A stretch of 64,000 nucleotides of DNA from Melampsora larici-populina 98AG31 (lineage: Eukaryota > Basidiomycota > Pucciniomycetes > Pucciniales > Melampsoraceae): assembly GCF_000204055.1 (NCBI RefSeq), contig NW_006768772.1, forward strand, positions 725,292 through 789,291, in the 5' to 3' direction. How positions within the stretch are numbered: position 1 is the first letter of the stretch; each line of letters starts with the position of its first letter. Below, in pieces: positions 1-10,089 of the stretch. The notes beneath the pieces were generated by a model. That model had not been told where the DNA came from. It did no database searches and saw nothing but the letters and a program-made list of their open reading frames with translations. Both the position numbers and the translations under genes were made by a program.

Positions 1-706
1 CGGTAACGTTCCTGACCAGCTATCAATAGAATGAAAATCAGATAACAAAGAAACACTTTGCTTTCTCGGAGGGATTGAGATTGACATAAAATAACATACC
101 AGTATCCCAAATCTGTGCTTTGATAGTCTTAGAATCAACTACGATACTTCGGGTTGCAAATTCGACTCCAATAGTCGATTTCGATTCCATATTAAATTCA
201 TTCCGTGTAAATCTCGAGAGCACTAGAATCAGATCAAACCAAGTGAATTAGATGATGAATCCCGAGGCTTGCTGCCCAAGAACGCTAAGGAAATAATGAA
301 GTAATTCATATACTGACAGTTTCTGAGTTGCAGAGAAAAGATTCAATGAATTTGAATGATGATCAGTTTAGGTTCTTATATTTTCCTTCGTAATCGGAGT
401 ACATTCCGACGATCATTGAAGGTTTTCGATTTATCATCTTATTATTAACACTTACGATTTTCCAACGCCAGAGTCTCCAATCAAAACCACTTTCTAAGAT
501 CATCAAGGTATCATAAAGACAAAAAGTCAGATCAAACTTGTTTTGGATCGATGGATGTTGATCAATTCATCATGGGAAGGAACTCTTGAAAGATTTAGCG
601 AGATTTCATGATGATGGGCATTGTAGATCTGGTCTCCGGGAAAAGAAATAGATTAGAGCAGAAAAGGACTAACGAATAAGAAGTCGTAGGAAGTAGCGTC
701 ACCCAT
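1..706 (-). CDS. Rab11/Ypt3-family small GTPase, 5' part (runs off the window)
   Basis: Reading the minus strand, five exons join in frame: 674-706, 456-493, 318-322, 100-222 and 1-19. The product starts [17 protein letters not shown] and holds the P-loop GDSGVGKS, the effector region [11 protein letters not shown] and the switch II motif WDTAGQERYR. Rab11/Ypt3 GTPases control vesicle traffic from the trans-Golgi and recycling endosomes to the cell surface. The start ATG (704-706) gives the usual Rab11-like N-terminus. All junctions are GT-AG. Exon 3 is only 5 nt; without it the P-loop exon cannot join the following exon in frame, and with it the family sequence KSNLLSRF is restored. The 3' part, including the prenylation motif, lies outside the window. 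Family assignment is secure; the exact orthologue is inferred. Confidence 0.93.
318..322 (-). other. 5-nt microexon of the Rab11-like gene
   Basis: On the minus strand this reads ...CTGCAACTCAG|AAACT|GTCAGT: five bases between a pyrimidine-rich acceptor and a GT donor. The P-loop exon ends AAA TC and the next exon begins TG CTC TCG AGA. Inserting AAACT gives TCA AAC TTG CTC, that is S-N-L-L, exactly the conserved Rab11 residues. No other segment in the 233-base gap was seen to restore both frame and residues. Confidence 0.82.
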
Positions 707-1655
707 GATATTAAAGTTATTGATGCTTTAGTATAGTATGAAAATTGATGATCGGTTGAAAAGTTGAAGGTCTACGTGGAGGTAGTTATAGGTTTAAGAG
801 GTTGTTGAAAGGTTTGTTGTAAGAACTGATGAGATTGAGTCGCTTGGTAGTTGTGGTGATGATGATGATGATGACGATGGAAAGTGTTGAAGGGGGGGTT
901 TGATACTTTAGTTGAAGTTATGTTTTGGGATTTTGGTGACCATGAGACCAATCAAAGTGAATGCGTAAGACTGTATTGACAACTTGAAACTGCAGTTTAT
1001 GGAAACTTAAAACTGGGTTTTTACAGTCACAGTGCAGCACAGTGCACTTCATTTTCCAAAAATGCCAATTGGAGAGTTCTAAGAGCTTCTTACCCCAAAT
1101 TAGGAAATATGACAGATTGAATAAATTCTATGTGATTAGGCTCTTGATCGTCAATGTGTTCATTGATAACATCGGCCTCGCCGCTTCCCTAAGACAGACA
1201 TCATTGGCGGCGTCAATGGCGAATGTCGATAAGATATACACCAAGACATGATCAAGTTACAAGTCATCTTGATTGGTGGTCTTGAAAATATCTAAAAGTA
1301 TTGAGAACAGAACAAGAGGACCTCGGAAAGCTCCCCCGGGACCCACCGAGGTATTTGGTATGACCAGGGGGGTCATGTTTGGTAATACTCAGGGTGCAAG
1401 GGTCTCGTATATAGCTGTATGTCTGCTAGCTTTATCCCTGCTGAAGGCCCTCGTGTCCAGGTGATGAAATTCAGCCATTTGGAAAGTTTGCACCTAAACA
1501 TCTCCTTGCTTGTTAAACGTTTAGCTTTGGAACAAAATCCTTCAACACAAAGTCTCAAAAACTCACTCAAATCTCTTATTTGGCTCACTACCTCTGCAAA
1601 ACTCGCAAGTTCCCTTGAGCCTTGAACGGCAGTCGGACCACAGCACCAGATCAAA
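707..1655. other. Intergenic, divergent promoter region
   Basis: This separates the Rab gene (-) from the F-box gene (+), so it should hold both promoters. A short GAT/TGA-type microsatellite lies near 855-880. The small ORFs here on both strands overlap each other and show no family resemblance. I see no RNA gene or transposon ends. Confidence 0.5.
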
Positions 1656-3371
1656 ATGCCAAACTCACGAAACGCAAAAACCCAACTTGATCAACCTACC
1701 AAAATAGTATCGGGGACTCAGAGAGATTTACTTGGTCAATTACCTTATGAAATCTTTTTCCAGATTGCAAAATATCTTGACAAAGACCGGACTCACCAGA
1801 TCAACCGGGACCTAGGCGATGGAAATTACCGGCAGAAGGCCAAGCAGATACTTACTCTTGTATCAAAAGATTCAAAACTTTTGTACATTTATCAATACAA
1901 TCCTGAAGCTCGGATCATGAGTGACTTGCAATCTCTTTCCGCTGTTAATCGTAGGATGCATCATCTTTGTCAGCCTTTCATATGGCAGGTGAGTTAACTT
2001 CCATTTACTGAATCACATAAGATTGATTCCTGAGACTTACTCATTATCATATGACTTCGTTTTTTACTTCTAACTTTCTCTACGCTGGTGCTCTAGTCTC
2101 TCGCCATACCTCATGAAGTCTCTCGTCCAATCTCTTTCTGGACCCAGGAGATTTTGCCAAAATACGCATCTTATGTCAAAGAATTTTATGCGCTTATGGA
2201 AGACGAATTCACCACAATATCACATAAACCTCTTTCTATCAGACCTGCTAGACGTGCTGCCGGTGATGAAAATCAACATCATTTCACCTTTCGGTCTTCT
2301 GATACGAATAAATTCAAGTTTCGCCAGTCTATCGAGAATCGATTCAAACTAGATGGAAGTGCCTTAGATAAAGACTTGCATTTTGATCATCTCGACCCCC
2401 AAGTTCAACAAAGTCTCTCTGGAGTCAAACAAGACGTTGTGCTACTTCATTCACCTGGTCTCGGTCCCAAAGACCTCCTCAAAGTGCTTTCTCAATGTGA
2501 TGGATTCACGAAGCTCTCTCTTCAATTTCCCTGTGCTATGGACCCTCATCCAACAGACATGACAACTAACCTGATCTGTAACCTGACTCTACTATTTTCC
2601 AATCTTGAACATATTCAACATCTCAAGTACATGGGTTATCGCGGTAGACCAATACCTACAGAGTCTATCTTTGAACCCATCAAACATCTACCACTTCTTG
2701 AATCTCTCGAGCTCGCTAATCTTGTTGAAGACGGGGGACAACCTAATTGCCTTGCTAGCACTCTTCAAGATCTCAAAAACTTGAAACAGCTGTCTTTGAT
2801 GCATGTTGATATCAAAGACAACTCTTGGGGTCTTCATAAAGCTCCTCCTCAGTTAGTCAAACTTAAGATCCATGACGCTCTCAATCGTTGGTCATCAAAG
2901 CTGCCTTCTGAGCTCAATTCTTGGGCTCCTCGCCTAACTCATTTTGAACTCAACTTGGAAGCACACCACCCCCCCGGATTATCAGGTCATCCAAATGTTT
3001 TCCACCCAGAAATCCATAGGTTTTCTCTACCTGCTCTAACGCACTTGACCATATTCCGTGACCAACCATACGAGACTGTTCGATGTTTTACAGGTTGTCC
3101 AAATCTCCGTCACCTCACAGTGTATCATTCCTTCGAAGATCGATTTGAAAATTTTACAGATTTTATCATTAGTGATGTATTTTCTAATCTCAAGGAAATA
3201 GTAATGCCCATGAAATTCCGAACTCGTCAAATTCATGGCCCAGCACTAGATCCTAAACTTATCCCATTGGAAGATTTCTGTAAATCCAAAGGCATCAAGT
3301 TGAATATTTGGGATAATTGTTTCCTTGAGCAACCATTTTATCCTCGTGAAGTACCTATGTTCAACAAATAA
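1656..3371 (+). CDS. F-box / leucine-rich-repeat-like protein
   Basis: Two exons, 1656-1988 and 2097-3371, are separated by a 108-bp GTGAGT...CTCTAG intron and encode 535 aa. The N-terminal region has an F-box-like pattern: LLGQLPYEIFFQIAKYL (about residues 24-40), then LQSLSAVNRRMHHLCQPFIW running into SLAIP across the junction. The rest is leucine-rich with irregular repeats (for example LPLLESLELANL, LKNLKQLSLMHV, PALTHLTIF, CPNLRHLTVY), as in fungal F-box/LRR substrate receptors of SCF ubiquitin ligases. The N-terminal ATG follows atcaaa and is the first in frame. The frame is open throughout. The substrate cannot be told. An F-box assignment without a profile search is moderately sure; the leucine-rich fold is clear. 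Confidence 0.8.
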
Positions 3372-4444
3372 AATGACATCTGATTGACCTGGTGGTGCAC
3401 CTTTGGCTGGCAAGATATTTGTAGTTAATCGCTGGGAGTTTGGTCATTTGCATCAAAAGATTCCGTACCATTGTAAAAGTTTTCTTGGGCATTTTTGGCT
3501 GATCAAAAGGGTTGTATGTGCGCGTGTAACACGTGTCAAACATCTCACAACTCCATTTCTTTCTTTAGATGTCATGTGTCATTTGGGCTATACTTACACT
3601 TCTTTTTGTGATGTCTGATGAATCCACACACTTGTCCATGATACGCACATGCTAGCCGCATAGCCAGCTTTGTTTTTGATTGACTTATCAAATGACTCCA
3701 ATAAATGATTGTCATCCCATCCGAGTAAAAGACACCACAATGATTTCAGAAAGAGGTAGAAAATGTGAATCACATCACATGACAAAGCTTGATGTGATTG
3801 CACTTTGCAAAATTCCAGCTTGTATCCACAAGAAAATAATTAAGACTTGCAAAGATGGGTTATTTGGAAATATGTATGATTCTCGATTAACCATGTTGTC
3901 ATTTTCAGTAAGGTCCAGGGAGCTGTGAAGACTTGTGGAAACAGGCTGTGATTGTGGATTGTGAAAAAAACATTTTGTATCTAATCTTTAACTTCAAAAC
4001 TTCAGATTCAAACCTTTCATTGCTTTTTGTGTAAAATGATAAACAGTGTCCAAAGGCACGACGGTACTGTTGGTTTCCACGGCACCAAGTGATATCACAC
4101 GAGGCTAGGATACAGAGCCGATGGTGGCTGTTCAGTAATGACAAAAGACACTGAGGCATTCAATTCAAACTGTGTTTACATGGTAAGAACTTAAGAAGTA
4201 TGCATTCAGTGACCGCAAGCTGGGTGTTTTTCTTTCCCTTTTCCTTTAATTCCTCACTAGGCAATTGGCGCGCAGCCGCCACATAATACGGACGAGAGTC
4301 TTATTTATGTCTTGAGTTACATCACGTCGTGGGTGGTCCCGGAGTAGAAAGATGTTACTCAAAAGGGCAAGAGCCCCCAAAGCAGCTGAGTGGTAATTTT
4401 TTTTTCTTAAATTACTTCAACCCAAAAAAGCACACCAATACAAG
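3372..4444. other. Intergenic, no gene seen
   Basis: Downstream of the F-box gene. Only short overlapping ORFs on both strands, none with recognisable domains. The last part (about 4386-4444) is a T-run and pyrimidine-rich stretch ending in ...CACCAATACAAG, which looks like the 3' end of an intron leading into the malate dehydrogenase fragment. Confidence 0.45.
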
Positions 4445-4765
4445 GTCCCAGTGATTGGTGGTCATTTGGGTTACACAATCTTCTCCATCCCTACCATCAT
4501 GTCTTATCAGATGAAACCAAACTTAAGGAACTTATCAATCAAATCCAATTTGGTGGAGATGAAGTTGTCAAAGCTAAAGAAGGGAAAGGTAGTGCTACCT
4601 TGAGTATGGCTTATGCTGGTTTTCAATTTGTCAACAGTTTGATCAAAGCTAAATGGGAAGGAAAGACTGGAGTGACGGATATGGTTACATTGCTGTTCAA
4701 TCTGAAGCTCATATTGCTAGTGTGGTAGAGGGACTTGAGTATTTATGGTGGGCTTTTGAGTTATA
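4445..4765 (+). pseudogene. Malate dehydrogenase fragment (frameshifted)
   Basis: The translation begins [12 protein letters not shown], the conserved MDH segment around the catalytic histidine, and after a frame change near 4500 continues as [33 protein letters not shown] and GKTGVTD, all characteristic of eukaryotic mitochondrial/glyoxysomal-type MDH. After about 4670 the frame shifts again and similarity fades. The fragment starts right after an intron-like acceptor and lacks the NAD-binding N-terminal half, so it is a partial genomic copy rather than a processed cDNA copy. No intact MDH gene is in the window. Non-functional. Confidence 0.85.
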
Positions 4766-5405
4766 TGAAACAAGTGAACACCATACTACTCTAGGTTGCC
4801 TAATTGTGAATTGGGACTCAAATGGAAGGTATGTTATCTTGTCTTGTTCTGAGTTGAAGGAAAGTCCAATCTGAATTTATCTTGTGAATTCTAAGCCTAA
4901 CATGTGTGTCTCTTGAAGAAAATCTATCTTGTAAATGATTTTTGATGTGTATGAAGATTAGATGTTCAGGAAATCAAGTGTCAGGTACAATTGAGCTATA
5001 GCCATGACAACTATCTGAGGATATGTTTTAGTCAATGTTTTTCTACATCAGTTGTCAACATGAATGAAGGAATTGTCACAAACCATGATTTCATATCCTC
5101 ATGATATCAAGGGTGCCATTATACTACTGTTCCATTATATGTTGGACATTGAGAAAAAATGAAAAAGTTGGAATTTCAAATTTGGACTCAACCTAAGCAT
5201 ATGGCCTATGGGTTTTGGACTACAAACATTTGGGTAAATTCAACACCCACTTGTATTCCACACAAATTTGTGTCCTTGTAGACGGTTGACAGGATCCAAA
5301 AGTTTTGATGGTGTTCCAATGAGGATGTAAGGCTGAGGGTGCATTGAGACAGCTGGGTGAGAAGGGGCAGGTTGGGCGTCGCTAGAGCAATGGCTGACTT
5401 TCAGA
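4766..5405. other. Intergenic, no gene seen
   Basis: AT-rich sequence following the MDH fragment. A GTATGT donor-like site near 4829 may be the end of a further MDH-derived exon, but the reading frame before it no longer resembles the family. Confidence 0.4.
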
Positions 5406-5903
5406 GCGTATGGTAATAGGTAAGCGACGCAATTGGCAAGCCAATAAGCTTGAAGGCTTCATCAAGGGTAGCAGTTATCATCAACGCTTTGACTGTCTGA
5501 TTGGGTGTAGGAGGCAAAGATGGTTTGTTGAGTCTAATATGAGGAGGATAAGCCCTGGGAGATGGACCACGAGCAGAGTGACTGATGAGTTGAAGCGCCG
5601 GGATCGCGTAGGCTTGAATACGTTCTTGGATTGGGTTAGATTGCGAGACCAAAATGGGCAGGTCACAATCAGTCATCGAGCATCTCACATAGATTTGAGT
5701 ATGAAATATACGTACCCAAATCTAACGATTGCACGTAAGACATCAGCAGTGATACCTAGCTGTTCCCACTTTCCAGCAAGGGAATTTGGGTTGGATTTGA
5801 GATGAAATCCAGCCAAATTGTTTAGGTTGCAAGTGATAGCTAGTCTCTTAGATTTTCTGCTCTTCTGGTGATCATCCAGACTCAGCCGATCCCGAAATTT
5901 CAT
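5406..5903 (-). other. Possible exons of an unidentified gene
   Basis: Two stretches on the minus strand have protein-like composition: one starts MKFRDRLSLDDHQKSRK at 5903; another is open from 5688 to 5401 and includes IRLNKPSLPPTPNQTVKALM and TATLDEAFKLIGLPIAS. They lie in different frames and could be joined by a short intron (a GTACGT donor near 5717), but no convincing acceptor at normal rust intron length was found. No family recognised. It could be a gene relic. Confidence 0.3.
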
Positions 5904-5959
5904 TGCTTAGGTTAGCACTATCCGTAGGCAAGGGTTGAAGCCGACAAAATATTAGGATT

Positions 5960-6640
5960 TGAGTCGGTGAGATGAAGTTTTGGGTCGGTGGATAGGTTGA
6001 TTGAGTCGGACATGAGGAATCAAACATCGGATGAAGCCAGGGTTGGGTCGGTTAAAACTGTTCCTTCCGAGCCAAGTGACTATGACATTCAACTTAATAT
6101 TGAGTTTACTTACCTCAAGATCTCGGAGATCAAAATCCTTGGCCGCTTGATGGTTTGGTGGTATTGGGTCGGATGAGGTCAATAAGTTGGTGAAGGGTCG
6201 TTTTTTTTTTTTTTTTAAAGTGCTACTTGGCTTTATTGCATACAACACTAACTAAACACGTTAAATAAGTGAAAGACTAGTATACCTTGGAGGAGCGGCC
6301 ATCTAGTCGGAGCAAGGAATTTTGTTGACTTTTCGGGCGTCGGAGAACACACACTTTTTTTTTTTGAGATTGAATCTCATTTTTATACAACATTGGGGTT
6401 TATTAATCACCTTTAGGCTTTTAGCCCACCGGAAGGAGGCGGTGATCCTCTATTCCTTCGCGTCTATGTGTGCTATGCACTCCCAATATAGGGATTGAAG
6501 GGTCGGTTTAATTGGGTCGGATGATATCTCAGTGGCGATCTTCTTCGGCTCATTGTCGGATCCTTACAGTCGGATCATTATGTTGCTTGGATGAGGTCGG
6601 TGGTGTGTTGGATGATTTAAGTTGGATGACAACTCGGATA
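5960..6640. repeat. GTCGG-word-rich tract interrupted by a retroposon
   Basis: The words GGGTCGG, GTCGGATGA and GTCGGTG recur at irregular spacing on both sides of the retroposon at 6201-6495. This resembles a degraded low-order repeat. No consistent unit length was found. Confidence 0.4.
6191..6505 (-). mobile_element. Non-LTR retroposon (LINE 3' end or SINE) with two poly(A) tracts and 10-bp TSD
   Basis: The direct repeat TGAAGGGTCG flanks the insert exactly (6191-6200 and 6496-6505), a target-site duplication. On the minus strand the 295-bp insert ends in a long A-run (T-run at 6201-6218) preceded by an AATAAA-like signal (GCAATAAAGCC). An internal A-run (T-run about 6355-6365) follows a first module that also contains AATAAA and a GC-rich stem-forming segment (about 6424-6452). 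Two tandem 3' ends fit either a dimeric SINE or a LINE that carried extra downstream sequence (3' transduction). No coding capacity. Confidence 0.8.
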
Positions 6641-6749
6641 CAAAATCCGAGGACTCCTCGGATTTTGGTATCTGAGCCAAATATGTTGGCAGTGCCCCTT
6701 AGCCTTTTACAATTGGGAATTGAAATCGGATCTTGTTCCTTGCTCCCAA

Positions 6750-6871
6750 ATGACCAAATCAACCTTGACTACCATTGGAATCAAACAAGAGGATGCGGAA
6801 ATCATCTTAGCTAAAGCTCAAGAGTGGAACAAAGAAGCCCTTGTTGAGTCTGTTCCATCTTTGAGAGATAG
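6750..6871 (+). other. Orphan coding exon, family not recognised
   Basis: An ATG at 6750 opens 40 codons with ordinary protein composition (starting MTKSTLTTIGIKQEDAEI, later AKAQEWNKEALVESV) ending at a good donor, AG|GTAAGC. The only nearby acceptor leads to a stop within about ten codons. It may be the first exon of a truncated gene or a captured gene piece like the MDH fragment 2 kb upstream. Confidence 0.35.
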
Positions 6872-7526
6872 GTAAGCAACTTTACTGACTTTTATTGAGT
6901 TAGATTCTCAATAGATCATATCAATTATATGTCAACTTCACATAGTCAATTATCTCAAATCAATGAGGCTAGCAAGAATTAGATACATTGTAATTTTCAT
7001 GTTAGACACTCATTACATTTGTGTGCACAAATGTTTGGACTTAGTCCTTATTTCTTGGAGCAGAAATGAAAGCTGGCTATTTTGAAGTGAAACTTCACAG
7101 CAAGTATCAAAATCTGTCCGTTCAATCCAAACCTGATTTTCCAAATCAATCTGAATGACTTTCAAATAGTCCTTTTCTGGATTTTTGAAAAAGTTTGTTA
7201 TAAAGTCCAACTTCCTCAAATTTTGGAAGACTTCTTCAAATATTTGAGGCTGGCTCAAAGACTCACAGAAGATTTTTACCAGTCCATTTTTTTTTGATTT
7301 TTGCTATAAGTCTCAAAAATCAACCTTTGACTTTTTCCTTGAAATTTTCATCATTTTTCAAAAAAAGTGAAATTTTTCTTTTTTTTGGGATCTTTTGGAT
7401 GAGTTTCACAAAACCTTTTTTTTGTTTTCATTTTGTTTTTGATAATTTTTATGAGAAAACCTTTGTATTTTTTCTCCTTTCAAACATTTTGAAGCCGTTG
7501 TATTTTTTGATCATATCAATCCAATA
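6872..7526. other. T-rich intergenic sequence
   Basis: Strongly T-rich on the plus strand between about 7280 and 7500. No gene-like ORF and no terminal repeats of its own seen. Confidence 0.4.
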
Positions 7527-7727
7527 CAGCCATTCCGATATTGCTTGTCGCAATGTTTTTGAAAAGAAAAATTTTGTGAGCTTGAAACCTAAGTTTTAAC
7601 TGGTTAAAACCTGAAATTTGGCTGTATTGCCTTGAATTACAGCCAAGTTTGAAGTTTTATTGAGTAAAAACTTAGGTTTCACTTTTTCTTTTTCAAAATA
7701 GAGCGACAAGCAATATCGGCATGGCTG
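7527..7727. mobile_element. 201-bp MITE with TA target duplication (Tc1/mariner-like)
   Basis: Inverted ends CAGCCATTCCGATATTGC (left) and its complement with one mismatch (right) are each flanked by TA (7525-7526 and 7728-7729). The inverted similarity continues through GCTTGTCGC and, more loosely, inward (AAACCTAAGTTTT / AAAACTTAGGTTT). TA duplications and CAG termini fit a non-autonomous Tc1/mariner-type element. Confidence 0.8.
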
Positions 7728-7878
7728 TATATGTTTTTATTGAGAATATCAACACCTACAAAAGCAATTGAAAAGCAATTGACCCATTTCAAGTGTGGAA
7801 ACAATTGAGGCAGCAATCACAAGCAACCAAGATAAAAGGAACAAATTGATCAACGATGACAATTTTGGTCACAACACA

Positions 7879-7967
7879 CAGTTGTTTTCAAAAGGCTTGC
7901 CCAAATTTGCCCACAAAACTTGAGCAATTTTGCGGTGAATTTGTGGCAAGCCTTTTGCAAACAACTG
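7879..7967. repeat. 89-bp hairpin with 23-bp arms
   Basis: CAGTTGTTTTCAAAAGGCTTG on the left is matched by the inverted copy on the right with one mismatch, followed by looser pairing. No clear target duplication. Probably another small inverted-repeat transposon. Confidence 0.6.
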
Positions 7968-8205
7968 TACATGATGAAAAAAAGGAAACAACACCAAAAG
8001 CTGAATAAACAAGAAATACTGCATGGTTTGGAATTTCTTTAACTTATAATTTTTTTGAATCAAAGAATAAAAAAATGTGTCAATTTTAGCTGCACCCTCT
8101 AAAAAGAGCTTGGCCTAGATTAGCTGTAAACACTTCCATACAAGGCATAAAGATCATGGCTGTCTCTTCTGCAAGGATTGCAGCCCTTTGAAGGACTTGC
8201 AAGCT

Positions 8206-9350
8206 TCACAATCTAGCTTTCAGAACCAAGAATTCCTTCTTGATGGGATTGATGTCTGGGCTATAAGCTGGTAGGTAGAGGAGGCGGACTTCTCGGGCTT
8301 CACACAGATCAGCCACTCTGCCCCCATGATGGATTGAGGCATTGTCCATCACGAGGATACTGTTTTGTGCTGGCCAAGGATTCATGGCTGGTAACTAGAG
8401 TGTGAAGAGAACAGTCAGTACTTTGTTTTTGCCATATTTTAAATTTTCACCCAAAAAAAAGTACTTGCCACTTCATCATCTAAAAAATCCTTGAAATCAA
8501 TCCTTGCATACCCCCTGGGCTGTATATTAAGAGCCAAAATACCATCCATGGAGAATGCAGGTAAAACAGACCATTGAAAGGTTTGTGTTGGCCTCTGGAC
8601 TCAGGCTGTATGTTCCCCAACTGGGGCTCCGTATTTGCAATAAAAATGACTTTGGTGATAGCCAATTCATCTTTGAGGATACCAAAAAGTCAGAACCCAA
8701 CTCAATATCAGAAGAAAATTAAAAGGAAAATTATAAACATAACATACCAGTAAATAACAAGCATTGAGGATTGATACCATGGACAGCCTGAATGTAGGCA
8801 CCTCAAGAAGCTTATAATGATTGATTTGGATGGATTGTTCTTGCTTTTTTGCGAGTCCATTGTAGGCAACAACAGAGCTCAACAGAGAGGGTTTACAACA
8901 ACAATTGAACACTGCACTGCCAGGATTAAACACTGTCCCAATTGGGATAATGTGTTGCTTTTTTGGGATAATTAATTTTTGCCATATAAATGCTAAGCAA
9001 TTAATGCAAAAGTGATCATTATTCCATTAGGGACAGTGTTTAATCCTGGCAGTGCTGTGAGTTTCTTGAATCTTAGATTGAAGTTCATCAAGATAGGGAG
9101 TCAGATTGAGTCAGAGGGCATCAAGACCAAACTCGCGTTCAGGCTGTGCTAGCATGGTGGCAGGTCCACAGGTCATATGTTCCACAGGTTTGGTGATCAC
9201 TGCCCAAGTAGTTTGGTAAAGGTCATACCACCAACAAACAGATGTAAGAGATAAATCCACACCAAGCGTACTAACAATTTGCGGAAATGAAACCCCTCTC
9301 AAGACCATTCAAACCACAACAAGTTTGGTGTTGGGTGTGTAAAAATTGAC
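8206..9350 (-). pseudogene. DDE transposase of Tc1/mariner-like type, degraded
   Basis: Minus-strand pieces in changing frames match a DDE_3-type transposase in order. The N-terminus has YTPNTKLVVV then MVLRGVSFPQIVSTLGVDLS (helix-turn-helix region). In the middle are GLTRKK and IHPNQS-like residues and AAYIQAVHGINPQC-like text. Then come AFSMDGILALNIQPRGYARI and DFKDFLDDEV. The C-terminus has SILVMDNASIHHGG and VRLLYLPAYSPDINPI, ending at 8206. The second catalytic Asp (VMDNASIHH) and the third acidic position region (SPDINPIKKEF) are visible. It is broken by stops and frameshifts, by a probable intron near 8390-8465, and by a 140-bp inserted MITE (8915-9054). Non-functional. Confidence 0.85.
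8915..9054. mobile_element. 140-bp CACTA-like MITE inserted in the DDE transposase
   Basis: Ends CACTGCCAGGATTAAACACT and the perfect inverted copy, continuing through GTCCC; flanked by CTG on both sides (8912-8914 and 9055-9057). The insertion interrupts the transposase relic, so it is younger than that element. Confidence 0.85.
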
Positions 9351-10089
9351 AGGTATATTTCTACAGTCAAAAGACAAGTTGGTTATGGAAAAAGCGGAAA
9401 AAGATGAACAATGTGGAAATAACTCACTTGGTATACACCTAGCAGGATAAAGGAAAATAAAAATAAAAAAAAAAGAAAAAAAAGAAAAACAAGAGGTAGG
9501 ATCAAATTGGGTGGGGGCAAAGGGGAAATGACAATGAACAAAGCCCGACCAAACCAGGGATATCCCTTGATGGGTGTGACCGTGTGATTTGGACACGTGG
9601 TTGATTATTATGTAGGTCCTGCAAAAGTATGGGACCAAGCAAGAGATATGTCCTGATCTGTCGAGAAGGGTTGACATCTTCCCACACAATCTGTCACACG
9701 TGGGAACTGCCTGGCCCAGTTTTGCCTGAGTTTTGGACATACAGGTTAAACCTGGTTAAACCCACCTGTAAACACCTCGCATGAAAAAGTGCCGATAAAT
9801 TCATGAAGCGCTGTATCTTCGTGAGAAAATCTTCATCAAAGGCGCGTGAGTCAGATGTATGTACAATATCATGAGGTCAAATGATGATGATGTTCGGGCC
9901 AGTTTTGGTATGTTGATTGGTAGACTTATCAATTCATGATTTGATATTGATATCCTCACAGTAGAAAATAGCCACTCGGAATTCTACATTGAGGGTTTTC
10001 AAGTCTTCAACAACTCGACCGTTCATTCTAGAAATTCACCTTGATTGATAATAACATAGACGTTTCAAATCTCCAATTAATGTTCAAAA
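9351..10089. other. 5' flank of the transposon and promoter of the dehydrogenase gene
   Basis: A minus-strand ORF through 9740 is low-complexity (FFSFFFIFIFLYP) and not gene-like. GGTTAAACCTGGTTAAACCC then ACCTG|TA ending at 9768 looks like one terminal repeat of the mariner-like transposon; I could not find the partner end near 8.1 kb. The remaining 320 bases should hold the promoter of the plus-strand gene starting at 10090. Confidence 0.45.

Noticed and set aside
6420..6480. GC-rich stem considered as a tRNA-like or other structural RNA gene
   Set aside because: No A/B box pair or cloverleaf; it lies inside the retroposon, where 3' stem structures are expected.
9309..9740. 143-codon minus-strand ORF
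   Set aside because: Low-complexity Phe/Ser-rich middle, no start context or splice support; its end overlaps the N-terminal piece of the dead transposase.
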